Assembly: GCF_014836545.1 (NCBI RefSeq)
Contig: NZ_JACSQS010000008.1
Location: forward strand, 41,616 to 105,615
From: Stenotrophomonas lacuserhaii
GTDB lineage: Bacteria > Pseudomonadota > Gammaproteobacteria > Xanthomonadales > Xanthomonadaceae
Length of the DNA: 64,000 bases
Direction of reading: 5' to 3'
The notes below the pieces were generated by a model. The model was not told the origin of the DNA, did no database searches, and saw nothing but the letters and a program-made list of their open reading frames with translations. A program made the position numbers and the translations under genes. Every line of letters begins with the position of its first letter. The first letter of the stretch is position 1. Positions 20,751 to 29,157 of this stretch are shown here, piece by piece.

Positions 20751-20837
20751 GGCAGACTCCAGGAAACGGGACGGGGGCTCGGCACGGCGGCCCGCGGTGC
20801 GCGCCGAGCCGACGCGCGCCGCCCGCCGTCGCCTGCC

Positions 20838-21875
20838 TTACTCGAACAGGCGCTTGTCCTTGGCGTACTCTTTGGCCTGGTTGCGCGTGATCAGGCTGCG
20901 CTTGACCAGGTCCTGCAGGTGCTGGTCCAGGGTCATCATGCCGTGCTGCTGGCCGGTCTGGATGGCCGAATACATCTGCGCCACCTTGTCCTCGCGGATC
21001 AGGTTGCGGATGGCCGGGGTGCCGACCATGATTTCCCAGGCCGCGGTACGACCGCCACCCACTTTCTTCAACAGGGCCTGCGAGATAACCGCGCGCAGCG
21101 ACTCGGACAGCATCGAGCGCACCATCGGCTTTTCCCCAGCCGGGAACACGTCGATGATGCGGTCGATGGTCTTGGCCGCCGAACTGGTGTGCAGCGTGCC
21201 GAACACCAGGTGGCCGGTTTCCGCCGCGGTCAGCGCCAGGCGGATGGTCTCAAGATCGCGAAGTTCGCCGACCAGGATGATGTCCGGATCTTCACGCAGG
21301 GCCGAACGCAGCGCTTCGTTGAAGCCGTGCGTGTCACGGTGCACTTCACGCTGGTTGATCAGGCACTTCTGCGAGGTGTGCACGAACTCGATCGGGTCCT
21401 CGACGGTGAGGATGTGCCCGTACTCGTTCTTGTTGATGTAATCGATCATCGCCGCCAGCGTGGTCGACTTGCCGGAACCGGTCGGGCCGGTCACCAGGAT
21501 CAGGCCCTGCGGCTGCTGGATCACCTCGCGGAACAGCGGCGGGCAGGCCAGGTCCTCCAGCGTCAGCACTTCGGAGGGAATGGTACGGAACACCGCACCG
21601 GCGCCGCGGTTCTGGTTGAAGGCATTGACACGGAAGCGCGCGAGCGACGGGATCTCGAACGAGAAATCGACCTCGAGAAACTCTTCGTAATCGCGACGCT
21701 GCTTGTCCGACATGATGTCGTAGACAAGCGCATGCACCTGCTTGTGGTCCAGTGCCGGGATGTTGATGCGGCGGACGTCACCATCCACGCGGATCATCGG
21801 CGGCAGGCCTGCGGACAGGTGCAGGTCGGATGCTTTGTTTTTTACGGAAAACGCCAACAGCTCGGCGATATCCAT
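20838..21875 (-). CDS. pilT: Type IV pilus retraction motor ATPase PilT
   Basis: Drives pilus retraction and twitching motility. 345 residues. Walker A GPTGSGKST is at about 130-138, the histidine box is FGTLHTSSA, and the PilT signature AIRNLIRE is present. Upstream of pilU and divergent from yggS, the same arrangement as in Pseudomonas and xanthomonads. Sensory control of pilus synthesis (PilS/PilR) lies 5 kb away in this window. Confidence 0.97.
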   Translation of the reverse strand: MDIAELLAFSVKNKASDLHLSAGLPPMIRVDGDVRRINIPALDHKQVHALVYDIMSDKQRRDYEEFLEVDFSFEIPSLARFRVNAFNQNRGAGAVFRTIPSEVLTLEDLACPPLFREVIQQPQGLILVTGPTGSGKSTTLAAMIDYINKNEYGHILTVEDPIEFVHTSQKCLINQREVHRDTHGFNEALRSALREDPDIILVGELRDLETIRLALTAAETGHLVFGTLHTSSAAKTIDRIIDVFPAGEKPMVRSMLSESLRAVISQALLKKVGGGRTAAWEIMVGTPAIRNLIREDKVAQMYSAIQTGQQHGMMTLDQHLQDLVKRSLITRNQAKEYAKDKRLFE

Positions 21876-21962
21876 GAGCGGCTACTCCCCAATAACGGCT
21901 ACGACTGGAAGGATCTTTCCCCGGGCGTCAGTATAGCGTCCTGTCAGACCGGAACGCGTCAC

Positions 21963-22640
21963 GTGCAAAGTCCCCTGCCCGGAATACTGAGCAACCTGCA
22001 GAACGCGGCGCAGGCCGCCGGGCGGCCAGTGCCCACCCTGCTGGCCGTGTCCAAGACCCAGCCGGCGTCGGCGGTTGCTGCCTTGGCCGCTGAAGGCCAG
22101 CGCGCCTTCGGCGAGAATTACGTGCAGGAGGCGCTGGCGAAGATCGAGGCGCTGCAAGGCCTTGGGCTGGAATGGCACCTGATCGGCCACCTGCAGTCGA
22201 ACAAGTCCGAGGTTGTCGCGCGTCATTTCCAGTGGGTGCAGAGCGTGGACCGGAGCAAGCTGGTCACCGCCCTGGCGCGCCATCGGCCGGTTGATCTGCC
22301 GCCCTTGAACGTGCTGATCCAGGTCAACATCGACGATGAAAGCAGCAAGCACGGCTGCCAGCCTGCGCAGGTCGACGCGCTGGCGGCGGCCATCGCCGCC
22401 GAGCCCACCCTGCAGCTGCGCGGGCTGATGGCCATCCCGGCGCCGTGGCCCGATCCTGCGCAACGCCACGTGGCCTTCAGCCGCATGCAGGCGCTGCAGC
22501 AGGCTCTGCAGAGCCGATACCCACAGGCCGACACGCTGTCGATGGGCATGAGCAGCGACTACGCCGAGGCCATCGCCGATGGCGCCACCATGGTCCGCAT
22601 CGGCACCGCGCTGTTCGGCGCGCGCGTCCGTCCGGCCTGA
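21963..22640 (+). CDS. yggS: YggS family pyridoxal-phosphate homeostasis protein
   Basis: PLP-binding TIM-barrel protein that keeps pyridoxal phosphate in balance. The GTG at 21963 gives 225 residues, close to the usual 230, although its ribosome binding site is weak. Lysine for PLP is in LLAVSKTQ, followed by FGENYVQEAL, WHLIGHLQSNK and LSMGMSSDY, all family signatures. It is followed 18 bp later by proC, a very common pairing. The same frame stays open far upstream, antisense to pilT and pilU; that part is not coding. Confidence 0.9.
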   Translation: MQSPLPGILSNLQNAAQAAGRPVPTLLAVSKTQPASAVAALAAEGQRAFGENYVQEALAKIEALQGLGLEWHLIGHLQSNKSEVVARHFQWVQSVDRSKLVTALARHRPVDLPPLNVLIQVNIDDESSKHGCQPAQVDALAAAIAAEPTLQLRGLMAIPAPWPDPAQRHVAFSRMQALQQALQSRYPQADTLSMGMSSDYAEAIADGATMVRIGTALFGARVRPA

Positions 22641-22658
22641 ACTGAAAGGAGCATCCGC

Positions 22659-23480
22659 ATGACCGATTCCTCCATCGCTTTCATCGGCGGCGGCAACATG
22701 GCCCGCAGCCTGATCGCCGGCCTGGTCCGACAGGGCACCGCGGCCGCCGACATCCATGTCGCCGAGCCGGTGGACGCCCTGCGCGCTGCGCTGGCTGCTG
22801 ACTTCGGGGTCACCACGTACGCCACCGCGGGCGAGGCCGCTGCCCAGGCCCGCGCCTGGGTACTGGCGGTGAAGCCGCAGGTGCTGCCTGAAGTGTGTGC
22901 CTCGCTTCAGCCCGTGGCGGCCGCGCAGCGACCGCTGCTGGTCTCCATCGCCGCCGGCATCACCAGCAGCCAGCTGGATCGCTGGCTGGGCGGCGGCATC
23001 GCCGTGGTGCGCGCGATGCCCAACACCCCTGCCCTGCTGGGTGCAGGGGTTACGGGGCTGTTCGCCACCGCCCAGGTCAGCGACGATCAACGCGCGCAGG
23101 CCGACCGGGTGCTGTCCAGCGCCGGCCGTACCGTATGGGTGGACGATGAAGCACTGATGGATTCGGTCACTGCGGTGTCCGGCAGCGGCCCGGCGTATGT
23201 GTTCCTGTTGGCCGAGGCGATGGAAGCGGCCGGCATCGCGCAGGGATTGCCGGCCGAGGCGGCGCGCACGCTGGTGCAACAGACCCTGCTGGGCGCATCG
23301 CGGATGCTCGATGAAGCCGGTGAAGCGCCGGCCGAACTGCGCCGCCGGGTGACCTCGCCGGGCGGCACCACGCAGGCGGCGATCGAGGCCTTCCAGGCCG
23401 GCGGCTTCGAGGCGCTGGTCGCGAAGGCGCTGGCCGCCGCCCAGGCACGTGGCCGCGAACTGTCCGCCGCCAACGATTGA
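22659..23480 (+). CDS. proC: Pyrroline-5-carboxylate reductase
   Basis: Reduces pyrroline-5-carboxylate to proline with NAD(P)H, the last step of proline synthesis. 273 residues, start behind AAAGGAG. The N-terminal Rossmann motif is FIGGGNMA, the middle has VRAMPNTPALLG, and the C-terminal signature is VTSPGGTTQAAIEA. Probably co-transcribed with yggS. Three SMAG-type palindromes lie within 80 bp after its stop. Confidence 0.96.
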   Translation: MTDSSIAFIGGGNMARSLIAGLVRQGTAAADIHVAEPVDALRAALAADFGVTTYATAGEAAAQARAWVLAVKPQVLPEVCASLQPVAAAQRPLLVSIAAGITSSQLDRWLGGGIAVVRAMPNTPALLGAGVTGLFATAQVSDDQRAQADRVLSSAGRTVWVDDEALMDSVTAVSGSGPAYVFLLAEAMEAAGIAQGLPAEAARTLVQQTLLGASRMLDEAGEAPAELRRRVTSPGGTTQAAIEAFQAGGFEALVAKALAAAQARGRELSAAND

Positions 23481-23494
23481 ACCCCCGACGGCAC

Positions 23495-23513
23495 TGACGG
23501 CCGCTGGCCGTCA
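23495..23513. repeat. SMAG-type palindrome after proC
   Basis: TGACGGCC, GC and TGGCCGTCA form a near-perfect palindrome. Its right end, TCA at 23511-23513, is the TGA stop of the minus-strand LysR gene. Confidence 0.75.
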
Positions 23514-24455
23514 TGCCGCGCCGCGCTGCGCGCTCGCCGAGCGTGGCTCGGTGCTACCGCTCCAGGTTTCCGGTGACACTGGAAACCGCTCCACCAGGAA
23601 ATCCACGAAACACTGCAGGCGCGGACGCGGCCGGCGGTCCGGCAGGTAGATCAGGTGCATCGGGCGTGGCACCGGTAGATACGCTTCCAATACGCTGACC
23701 AGCCGCCCTGCGGCGATGTCCTCACCCAGCAGCGCCGTCGGCTGCAGCACCAGCCCAGCACCGGCCAGTGCCGCCTGGCGCAACGCTTGCCCGTCATTGC
23801 TGCTCAGCCGCGCCCGCGGCTCCCAGTCCACCGGCTCACCGCTGGCCAGCCGCCAGCCATGGCCACCGCGCCAGGCCAGATGGCCCAGGCAATCATGCAC
23901 GGCCAAGTCGGACGGCAACTGCGGCGTACCCCTGCGTTGCAGGTAGGCCGGCGATGCACACAGGCTCATCGCATAGGGCGGCAGCGGCCGCGCCACCAGC
24001 TCACGCGACGGCAGCGGCCCCACCCGGATGGCGGCGTCGAAGCCATCCTCGATCAGGTCCACGGTGCGGTTGCTCAGGTCCAGCTCGATATTCAACAGCG
24101 GCTGCGCCTGCAGCAACGACGCCAGCGCCGGTGCCAGCACGCAGCTTCCCCACGTGCTCGGCGCGCTCACCCGTAGCAGCCCGCGCGGCTGCAGTTGCAG
24201 GCCGGCCACGCTCGCTTCGGCCTGCTGCACCTGCTCCAGCACCTGCCGGCAGCCGGCCAGGTAGGCCGCGCCGGCCTCGGTCAGCCGTTGCCGGCGCGTA
24301 TTCCGCTGCAGCAACGCCGCGCCCAGGTGCCTCTCCAACTGCTGGATGTATTTGCCGACCATTACCGCCGATACCTGCAGCTGTTCGGCGGCGCGCGCGA
24401 AGCTGCCGTGGTCGGCCACCGCCGCGAAGGCCTGCATGCAGCGCAAGGTGTCCAT
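23511..24455 (-). CDS. LysR-family transcriptional regulator
   Basis: 314 residues from the ATG at 24455 (MDTLRCMQAF); the frame extends to 24482 without a better start. The helix-turn-helix (FAAVADHGSFARAAEQL) has an unusual recognition helix, VSAVMVGKYIQQLE, and the effector domain has DGFDAAIRVGPLPSRELVARPL. It is divergent from the atypical SDR at 24550, its probable target. The last residues are encoded by two SMAG repeats, which replaced the original C-terminus. Confidence 0.9.
   Translation of the reverse strand: MDTLRCMQAFAAVADHGSFARAAEQLQVSAVMVGKYIQQLERHLGAALLQRNTRRQRLTEAGAAYLAGCRQVLEQVQQAEASVAGLQLQPRGLLRVSAPSTWGSCVLAPALASLLQAQPLLNIELDLSNRTVDLIEDGFDAAIRVGPLPSRELVARPLPPYAMSLCASPAYLQRRGTPQLPSDLAVHDCLGHLAWRGGHGWRLASGEPVDWEPRARLSSNDGQALRQAALAGAGLVLQPTALLGEDIAAGRLVSVLEAYLPVPRPMHLIYLPDRRPRPRLQCFVDFLVERFPVSPETWSGSTEPRSASAQRGAA
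23536..23557 (-). repeat. SMAG-type GTAG repeat inside a LysR coding end
   Basis: On the minus strand it reads GTAG, then arms CCGAGCC / GGCTCGG-like around CAC. It lies within the last 15 codons of the LysR gene at 23511-24455 and is translated as part of its C-terminus (GSTEPRSAS). Confidence 0.75.
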
Positions 24456-24549
24456 TGCAAACCCTGGATTCGGAATGAGCAAATCATACCCCGCTTACCG
24501 AAAGCTCAACGAGGTAGCAGACTGAGCGTGTCCCCAACGGAGAAGCAGC

Positions 24550-25152
24550 ATGAAGATCCTGATCGTCGGCGCGTCCGGCACCCTCGGCCAAGCCGTCGCC
24601 GCCCACCTGGGGCGGCAGCATGAAATCCTGGCGGCCGGTCGCCACAGTGGCCAGCACCAGGTCGACCTCACCGACGACCGCAGCGTGCAGGCACTGTTCG
24701 AAGCCACCGGCCCGCTGGACGCGGTGATCGCCACCACCGGCCAGGTCCACTTCGGGCCGTTGCAGGACATGTCCGCCGCGCAGTTCGACAGCGGCCTGCA
24801 GGACAAACTGCTCGGCCAGGTGCGGCTGGCACTGGCCGCCCAGCATCACCTGCGCGTGGGCGGCTCCATCACCCTCACCAGCGGCATCATCAGCGCCCAG
24901 CCTATCCGCGACGGCAGCAACGCCACCGCAGTCAACGCCGGGTTGGAAGGCTTCGTGCGCGCTGCAGCGTTCGAACTGGCCGCGCGCGGGCTGCGCATCA
25001 ACATCGTCAGCCCGACCGTGCTGGAAGAATCGGCCGCCGCCTATGCGCCGTATTTCCCCGGCTTTGAACCGGCACCTGCGCGCCGCGTCGCACTGGCGTA
25101 CCAGCGCGCGGTGGAAGGCATCCAGAGCGGGCAGACGCTCACCGTGTGGTGA
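24550..25152 (+). CDS. Atypical short-chain dehydrogenase (Lin1944-like)
   Basis: 200 residues with a glycine-rich nucleotide-binding motif VGASGTLGQ at the N-terminus and NIVSPTVLEE near the end. The classical SDR serine is present (TLTSG), but the Tyr-x3-Lys pair is missing: the region reads SNATAVNAG. This matches the Lin1944-type SDR subgroup, which lacks the usual active site. Start behind GGAGAAGC. Divergent LysR at 24455 probably controls it. Activity unknown; it may bind NAD(P)H without the usual chemistry. Confidence 0.85.
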   Translation: MKILIVGASGTLGQAVAAHLGRQHEILAAGRHSGQHQVDLTDDRSVQALFEATGPLDAVIATTGQVHFGPLQDMSAAQFDSGLQDKLLGQVRLALAAQHHLRVGGSITLTSGIISAQPIRDGSNATAVNAGLEGFVRAAAFELAARGLRINIVSPTVLEESAAAYAPYFPGFEPAPARRVALAYQRAVEGIQSGQTLTVW

Positions 25153-25189
25153 GGCAAGCGGCGCCGACCGGCGGTGGCACGACGCAGCG

Positions 25190-25624
25190 CTATTCCCAGC
25201 GCTGCGGACCGTCACCCTGCTCACCCAGCCTGTCATCCGGGTTGGCCAGGCGGCAGCGCTTCAATGACAGGCAACCGCAGCCGATGCAGCCGGTCAGCTG
25301 GTCGCGCAGGAACTGCAGCAGGTGGATGCGCTCATCCAGTTCGGTACCCCAGCGCGCGGACATGCGCGACCATTCGGCCTTGGTCGGCGTGCGGCCTTCG
25401 GGAAGCTCGGCCAACGCCGCACCCACCGCTTCCAGTGGCATGCCCACGCGTTGGGCCACGCGGATCACCGCCAGCCGCCGCAGCACATCGCGCGGGAAGC
25501 GGCGCTGGTTGCCTGCGTTGCGCAGGCTGCGGATCAGCCCCTTGCGCTCATAGAAATGCAATGCGGACACGGCGACGCCGCTGCGTTTGGCCACCTCGCC
25601 TACACTAAGCTCCTGCGTCGCCAT
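25190..25624 (-). CDS. soxR: Redox-sensitive transcriptional activator SoxR
   Basis: MerR-family regulator whose [2Fe-2S] cluster senses redox-cycling compounds. 144 residues from the ATG at 25624 (a GTG at 25627 is in frame). The N-terminal winged helix has [16 protein letters not shown], and the cluster ligands are Cys113, Cys116, Cys118 and Cys124 in the pattern C-x2-C-x-C-x5-C. It is divergent from an MFS exporter, with a soxbox-like palindrome between them. As in other non-enteric bacteria there is no soxS here, so it probably activates the exporter directly. Confidence 0.95.
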   Translation of the reverse strand: MATQELSVGEVAKRSGVAVSALHFYERKGLIRSLRNAGNQRRFPRDVLRRLAVIRVAQRVGMPLEAVGAALAELPEGRTPTKAEWSRMSARWGTELDERIHLLQFLRDQLTGCIGCGCLSLKRCRLANPDDRLGEQGDGPQRWE

Positions 25625-25627
25625 CAC

Positions 25628-25658
25628 TTGACCTCAACCTTGGTTGAGGCGTGATGCT
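25628..25658 (+). promoter_or_regulatory. SoxR operator (soxbox) within the MFS promoter
   Basis: CCTCAACC-TT-GGTTGAGG at 25632-25649 is a perfect inverted repeat with 8-bp arms, close to the known soxbox (CCTCAAGTTAACTTGAGG). It overlaps a TTGACC -35 box (25628-25633), and a weak -10 (GATGCT, 25653-25658) follows at 19 bp, the long spacing typical of MerR-regulated promoters. It should drive the MFS gene. Confidence 0.85.
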
Positions 25659-25690
25659 GCCGCCTCCGCTTCGCCAATACAAGTGCCTGC

Positions 25691-27049
25691 ATGAACGCCC
25701 CCGCCGCCTCGATCGCTCCACCGGATGATGCCTCCATCCTTTCGCCGCGCTACCGCGCCACCACCATCGGCATGGTCGCGCTGGTCGCGCTGGTCGCGTT
25801 CGAGGCCCTCGCCGTGGCCGCCGCCATGCCCACCGTGGCGCTGGCGCTGGATGGCCTGCGCCTGTACGCAGTGGCCTTCGGCGGTGCGCTGGCGACCAGC
25901 GTGATCGGCATGAGCGTGGCCGGCCGCCTGTGCGACCAGCAAGGTCCGCCGCGTCCGCTGTGGTTCGGACTGGGCTTCTTCCTGGCCGGCCTGATCGTGG
26001 CCGGACTGGCCCCGCGCATGGGCGTGCTGGTGGCTGGGCGCCTGCTGCAGGGCGTGGGCATCGGTGCAGTATCGGTGTCGTTGTACGTGCTGGTGGCGCG
26101 CACCTTCCCGGAAGCGCTGCGGCCGAAGGTTTTCGCTGCGTTCTCCGCGGGCTGGGTGGTGCCTTCGCTGATCGGTCCGTCGATCAGCGGGCTGATCGTG
26201 CAATACGTCGGCTGGCGCTGGGTCTTCCTGGCGGTACCGGTGTTGGCCCTACCCGCCGCCCTGCTGCTGGTGCCGGCACTGCGCGCCAGTGCGCAGCATC
26301 CGCGCACCGAGGTCGCATCACGGCCGGTGGTGCGTTGGGCGATCGGCACCGCACTTGCCGCGCTGCTGCTGTACCTGGGCGGCCAGCAGCAGGGCATCCT
26401 CGCCATCGCGCTGATGGCTGCGGCGCTGGTCCTGCTGGTGGCCTGCGCACGCCACCTGCTGCCCACCGGTACGCTGCGTCTCGGCCGCGGCCTGCCCAGC
26501 GTGATCGCGATGCGCGGCATCGCCGCGTCGGCCTTCTTTGCGGCCGAAGCATTCCTGCCGCTTCTGCTGCAGCGCGAACGCCATCTGTCTCCGCTGTGGG
26601 CCGGCGCCGCGTTGAGCATGGGCGCGTTGGGCTGGTTCGCCGGCTCATGGATGCAGGGACACCAGCGCCGCGGCTGGACCCGGGCCCACCTGCTGCAGGC
26701 CGGTGCGTGGATGATGTGCGGCGGTCTGCTGCTGACCTCGCTGACCCTGCAGCAGGGCGTGCCGCTGTTGCTTGCCCTGGCAGGCTGGTCACTGACCGGG
26801 CTGGGCATGGGCCTGATCTACCCCAGCCTGTCGGTGCTCACCTTGTCGATGTCGGCACCGCACGAACAGGGCGCGAACAGTTCAGCCCTGCAGCTCAGCG
26901 AAGGGGTCGGCGTGGCGACCACGCTGGCGTTGTCGGGATCGTTGTTTGCCGCCTTCGTCGACGGCCGCGAGACGCTGGGCTACCTGCTCTGCTTCGCCGT
27001 GACGCTGCTGCTGGCGCTGCTGGCCACGGTGGTCGCGCGGCGCGTCTGA
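25691..27049 (+). CDS. MFS drug exporter (SoxR-linked)
   Basis: 452 residues with about 14 hydrophobic segments, which suggests the DHA2/14-TM type of proton-driven multidrug exporter. The motif-A-like loop GRLCDQQGPPRPLW and the motif-C-like GLGMGLIYPSLS are visible, as is GRLLQGVGIGAVS. The long polar N-terminus (about 25 residues) precedes the first membrane segment. Position behind the soxbox implies induction by redox-active compounds such as phenazines. Substrate is inferred, not shown. Confidence 0.9.
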   Translation: MNAPAASIAPPDDASILSPRYRATTIGMVALVALVAFEALAVAAAMPTVALALDGLRLYAVAFGGALATSVIGMSVAGRLCDQQGPPRPLWFGLGFFLAGLIVAGLAPRMGVLVAGRLLQGVGIGAVSVSLYVLVARTFPEALRPKVFAAFSAGWVVPSLIGPSISGLIVQYVGWRWVFLAVPVLALPAALLLVPALRASAQHPRTEVASRPVVRWAIGTALAALLLYLGGQQQGILAIALMAAALVLLVACARHLLPTGTLRLGRGLPSVIAMRGIAASAFFAAEAFLPLLLQRERHLSPLWAGAALSMGALGWFAGSWMQGHQRRGWTRAHLLQAGAWMMCGGLLLTSLTLQQGVPLLLALAGWSLTGLGMGLIYPSLSVLTLSMSAPHEQGANSSALQLSEGVGVATTLALSGSLFAAFVDGRETLGYLLCFAVTLLLALLATVVARRV

Positions 27050-27085
27050 TCGCCGCCACCGTTGGTGGGTGAGGGGTGGGTGTGG

Positions 27086-27149
27086 GTGACGACCGTTGGT
27101 CGTCACGTCGTTGATCGAGGGCGGCCCTGTGACGACCAACGGTCGTCAC
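27086..27149. repeat. Two inverted copies of a 21-bp palindrome
   Basis: Copies at 27086-27106 and 27129-27149 are exact reverse complements of each other, and each is itself a near-palindrome (arms GTGACGACC and GGTCGTCAC). The second copy ends CACCTACC, giving GGTAG on the minus strand, so it is a SMAG subfamily. The pair could fold into one 21-bp stem with a 22-nt loop between the convergent MFS and lipoprotein genes. Confidence 0.8.
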
Positions 27150-27171
27150 CTACCGATCTGCGGATTCCAGA

Positions 27172-29157
27172 TCAGGGCCGTGCGCCCACCTCGTCCACGT
27201 CCTCGCGCAGGATGCGGCGGATTTCCAGCACCGCCTGCGGGGTTTCCTGCACGCTGTGGCCGGAGATGATCACTTTCTCCGACACCGCACCGTCCAGGTG
27301 CGCGCTCCAGTACGGGACCAGTCCGTCATCGGACTGCAGCAGCGGCACATCCGCCTTGCGATGGGCGATGATCGAGTGATATTTCAAGCCCGGCTGGATC
27401 GGTAGCGAGCCTGCCGCCATCACGAACGGATCGCTGGATTTCAGGTTGTCGATGCTGTTCGGCACGCGCAGTTTCTCGCTGCCGCTGCGCTGCGCATCGG
27501 CCTGCTGCAGCGTGTTGAAGGCATCCTCGAACGAGCCCAGGATCGTCAGCGGCAGGCGTACCAGACGGCCGATCAGGCGACCCACGCGGTTACCGGCGAT
27601 GTCCGTACCCTTGTGCGGAGCGGCAATGAAGATCGCCCGTTCCACGTTCGGCTGCGGCTGGAACTGCAGCAACGGCCCCAACTTGGTCCTTACCCGCTGC
27701 AGGCGCTCGCCCTTCAGGTCATAGCGCGCCATCAGGTCATTCCACAGCACATCGCCTGAGGAACTGAGCATCAAGCGGCCGAGCACGCCGCCCATGCTGT
27801 GGCCGATGAATACCTGATCCTTCGACGCGCGCGACTGCCCACCCGGATCGAAGTGCTTCAGCGTGCTGTTGAACGCACGCGAGATCTCATAGCGGTTCAG
27901 GGCGATTGGCGCGTTGGTGGGGTAATACACCTGCCACACCTGGAACTCACGGCGCAGTTCCTCTTCACCCATGATCTCGTTGGCCACGTTCACCCAGGCT
28001 TCGGGACTGCTGCCCAGGCCGTGCAGCATGAAGATGATGCGGCGATCCGGGTCCCACGGCTGCATCAGGTAGATGTGCGGTTCCTTGATACCTTCGGCCA
28101 TGCCGAACAGGGTGCGCAGCGCCTGCGTGGCAAAGCCGCTCTGCGCCAGCCACAGTCCATACGCGGCGGTGAAATTGCCGGCCAGCGGTACCTGCTGACC
28201 GTGCAGGTCCACGCGCTCGGTGGCCTCGGGCGAATACACGTCCAGCAGCACCTGACGGGTCTGCAGTACCTCGTCCAACGAATTGCCCTTGAAGCGCAGC
28301 AGCGCGGTGGCATTGATCGAGGACATCTCGCTGTACTGGGGCACCTCATGCCTGCGCTTCGGTGCTGCGCCATCCACCGGCGCATCAGCATCCGGCAACG
28401 GCGTGCTCAACTTCGGTGGATCCATCACCACCACCAGCTCCGCGCCGAAGCCATCGCGACGGTAGGTGCTGCGCAGGCCGACGAAACTGATCGTAGCCGC
28501 CGACACCAACCGGGTCGGGATGCTGGGCATCGACAGGCGGTCGTAGTCGGAGGTGATGGTCCAGCGCTCGCCGGCCACCGGGGCGTTGTAATCTTCCCCT
28601 TCCAGCGCGGAGGCGCGCGCCCGCCGGAACACCACCGAAGCGGTCTGTTCGGCAGCGTAGTTGTAGTAGTCGCGCACCTGGGTCTGGCGATCTTCAAAGG
28701 CACGGTCCGACGGCGCGCGCCCGCTGAAGAACAGGTATGCATACGCGAAGCGGGCCGCTTCCAGCCAAGCATCCACCGCCGCATCGCTCATCGGCTCCTT
28801 GTCGGCGTGCTTTGGCTTGGGGCTGAGGGCAAGCGCGGTCTGCACCCACAGCTCGGACAACGCGGACATGCGCTGTTCGGCGCTGACGCCATCGGTATCC
28901 AGCAGGGTCCGACGGCACGCGACCAGATCCTTTTCGCACTGGCTCGCATCCAGCCCGACCACGCTCAGGGTCTCCTGCGAAGCCGCACTCAGCTTGCCGG
29001 TGGTCAGCACGTCGGACCGCTTGGTGGTCAGGTAATCGGTGTTGGCGACCTGCTTGACCGTCACCATCGCGCAGCCACTGCCGATCAGCAGCACGGTGGC
29101 CGCCAGCAGCAGGCGCACGCTGCGCTGCCAGTTGAAGGGGTATGCCGCGGCCATCAT
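27172..29157 (-). CDS. Lipoprotein with alpha/beta-hydrolase domain
   Basis: 661 residues. The signal ends in LLIGSGC, so Cys29 is probably lipidated. The first 350 residues form an unrecognised N-terminal region with beta-rich segments. The hydrolase domain begins near residue 380 with FMLHGLGSSPEAW (oxyanion region), then the nucleophile elbow IGHSMGG, IAAPHKG and a late SGHSV that may hold the catalytic histidine. It overlaps the DUF4105 gene upstream by ATGA, so the two are translationally coupled. Likely an envelope esterase or lipase; substrate unknown. Confidence 0.85.
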   Translation of the reverse strand: MMAAAYPFNWQRSVRLLLAATVLLIGSGCAMVTVKQVANTDYLTTKRSDVLTTGKLSAASQETLSVVGLDASQCEKDLVACRRTLLDTDGVSAEQRMSALSELWVQTALALSPKPKHADKEPMSDAAVDAWLEAARFAYAYLFFSGRAPSDRAFEDRQTQVRDYYNYAAEQTASVVFRRARASALEGEDYNAPVAGERWTITSDYDRLSMPSIPTRLVSAATISFVGLRSTYRRDGFGAELVVVMDPPKLSTPLPDADAPVDGAAPKRRHEVPQYSEMSSINATALLRFKGNSLDEVLQTRQVLLDVYSPEATERVDLHGQQVPLAGNFTAAYGLWLAQSGFATQALRTLFGMAEGIKEPHIYLMQPWDPDRRIIFMLHGLGSSPEAWVNVANEIMGEEELRREFQVWQVYYPTNAPIALNRYEISRAFNSTLKHFDPGGQSRASKDQVFIGHSMGGVLGRLMLSSSGDVLWNDLMARYDLKGERLQRVRTKLGPLLQFQPQPNVERAIFIAAPHKGTDIAGNRVGRLIGRLVRLPLTILGSFEDAFNTLQQADAQRSGSEKLRVPNSIDNLKSSDPFVMAAGSLPIQPGLKYHSIIAHRKADVPLLQSDDGLVPYWSAHLDGAVSEKVIISGHSVQETPQAVLEIRRILREDVDEVGARP

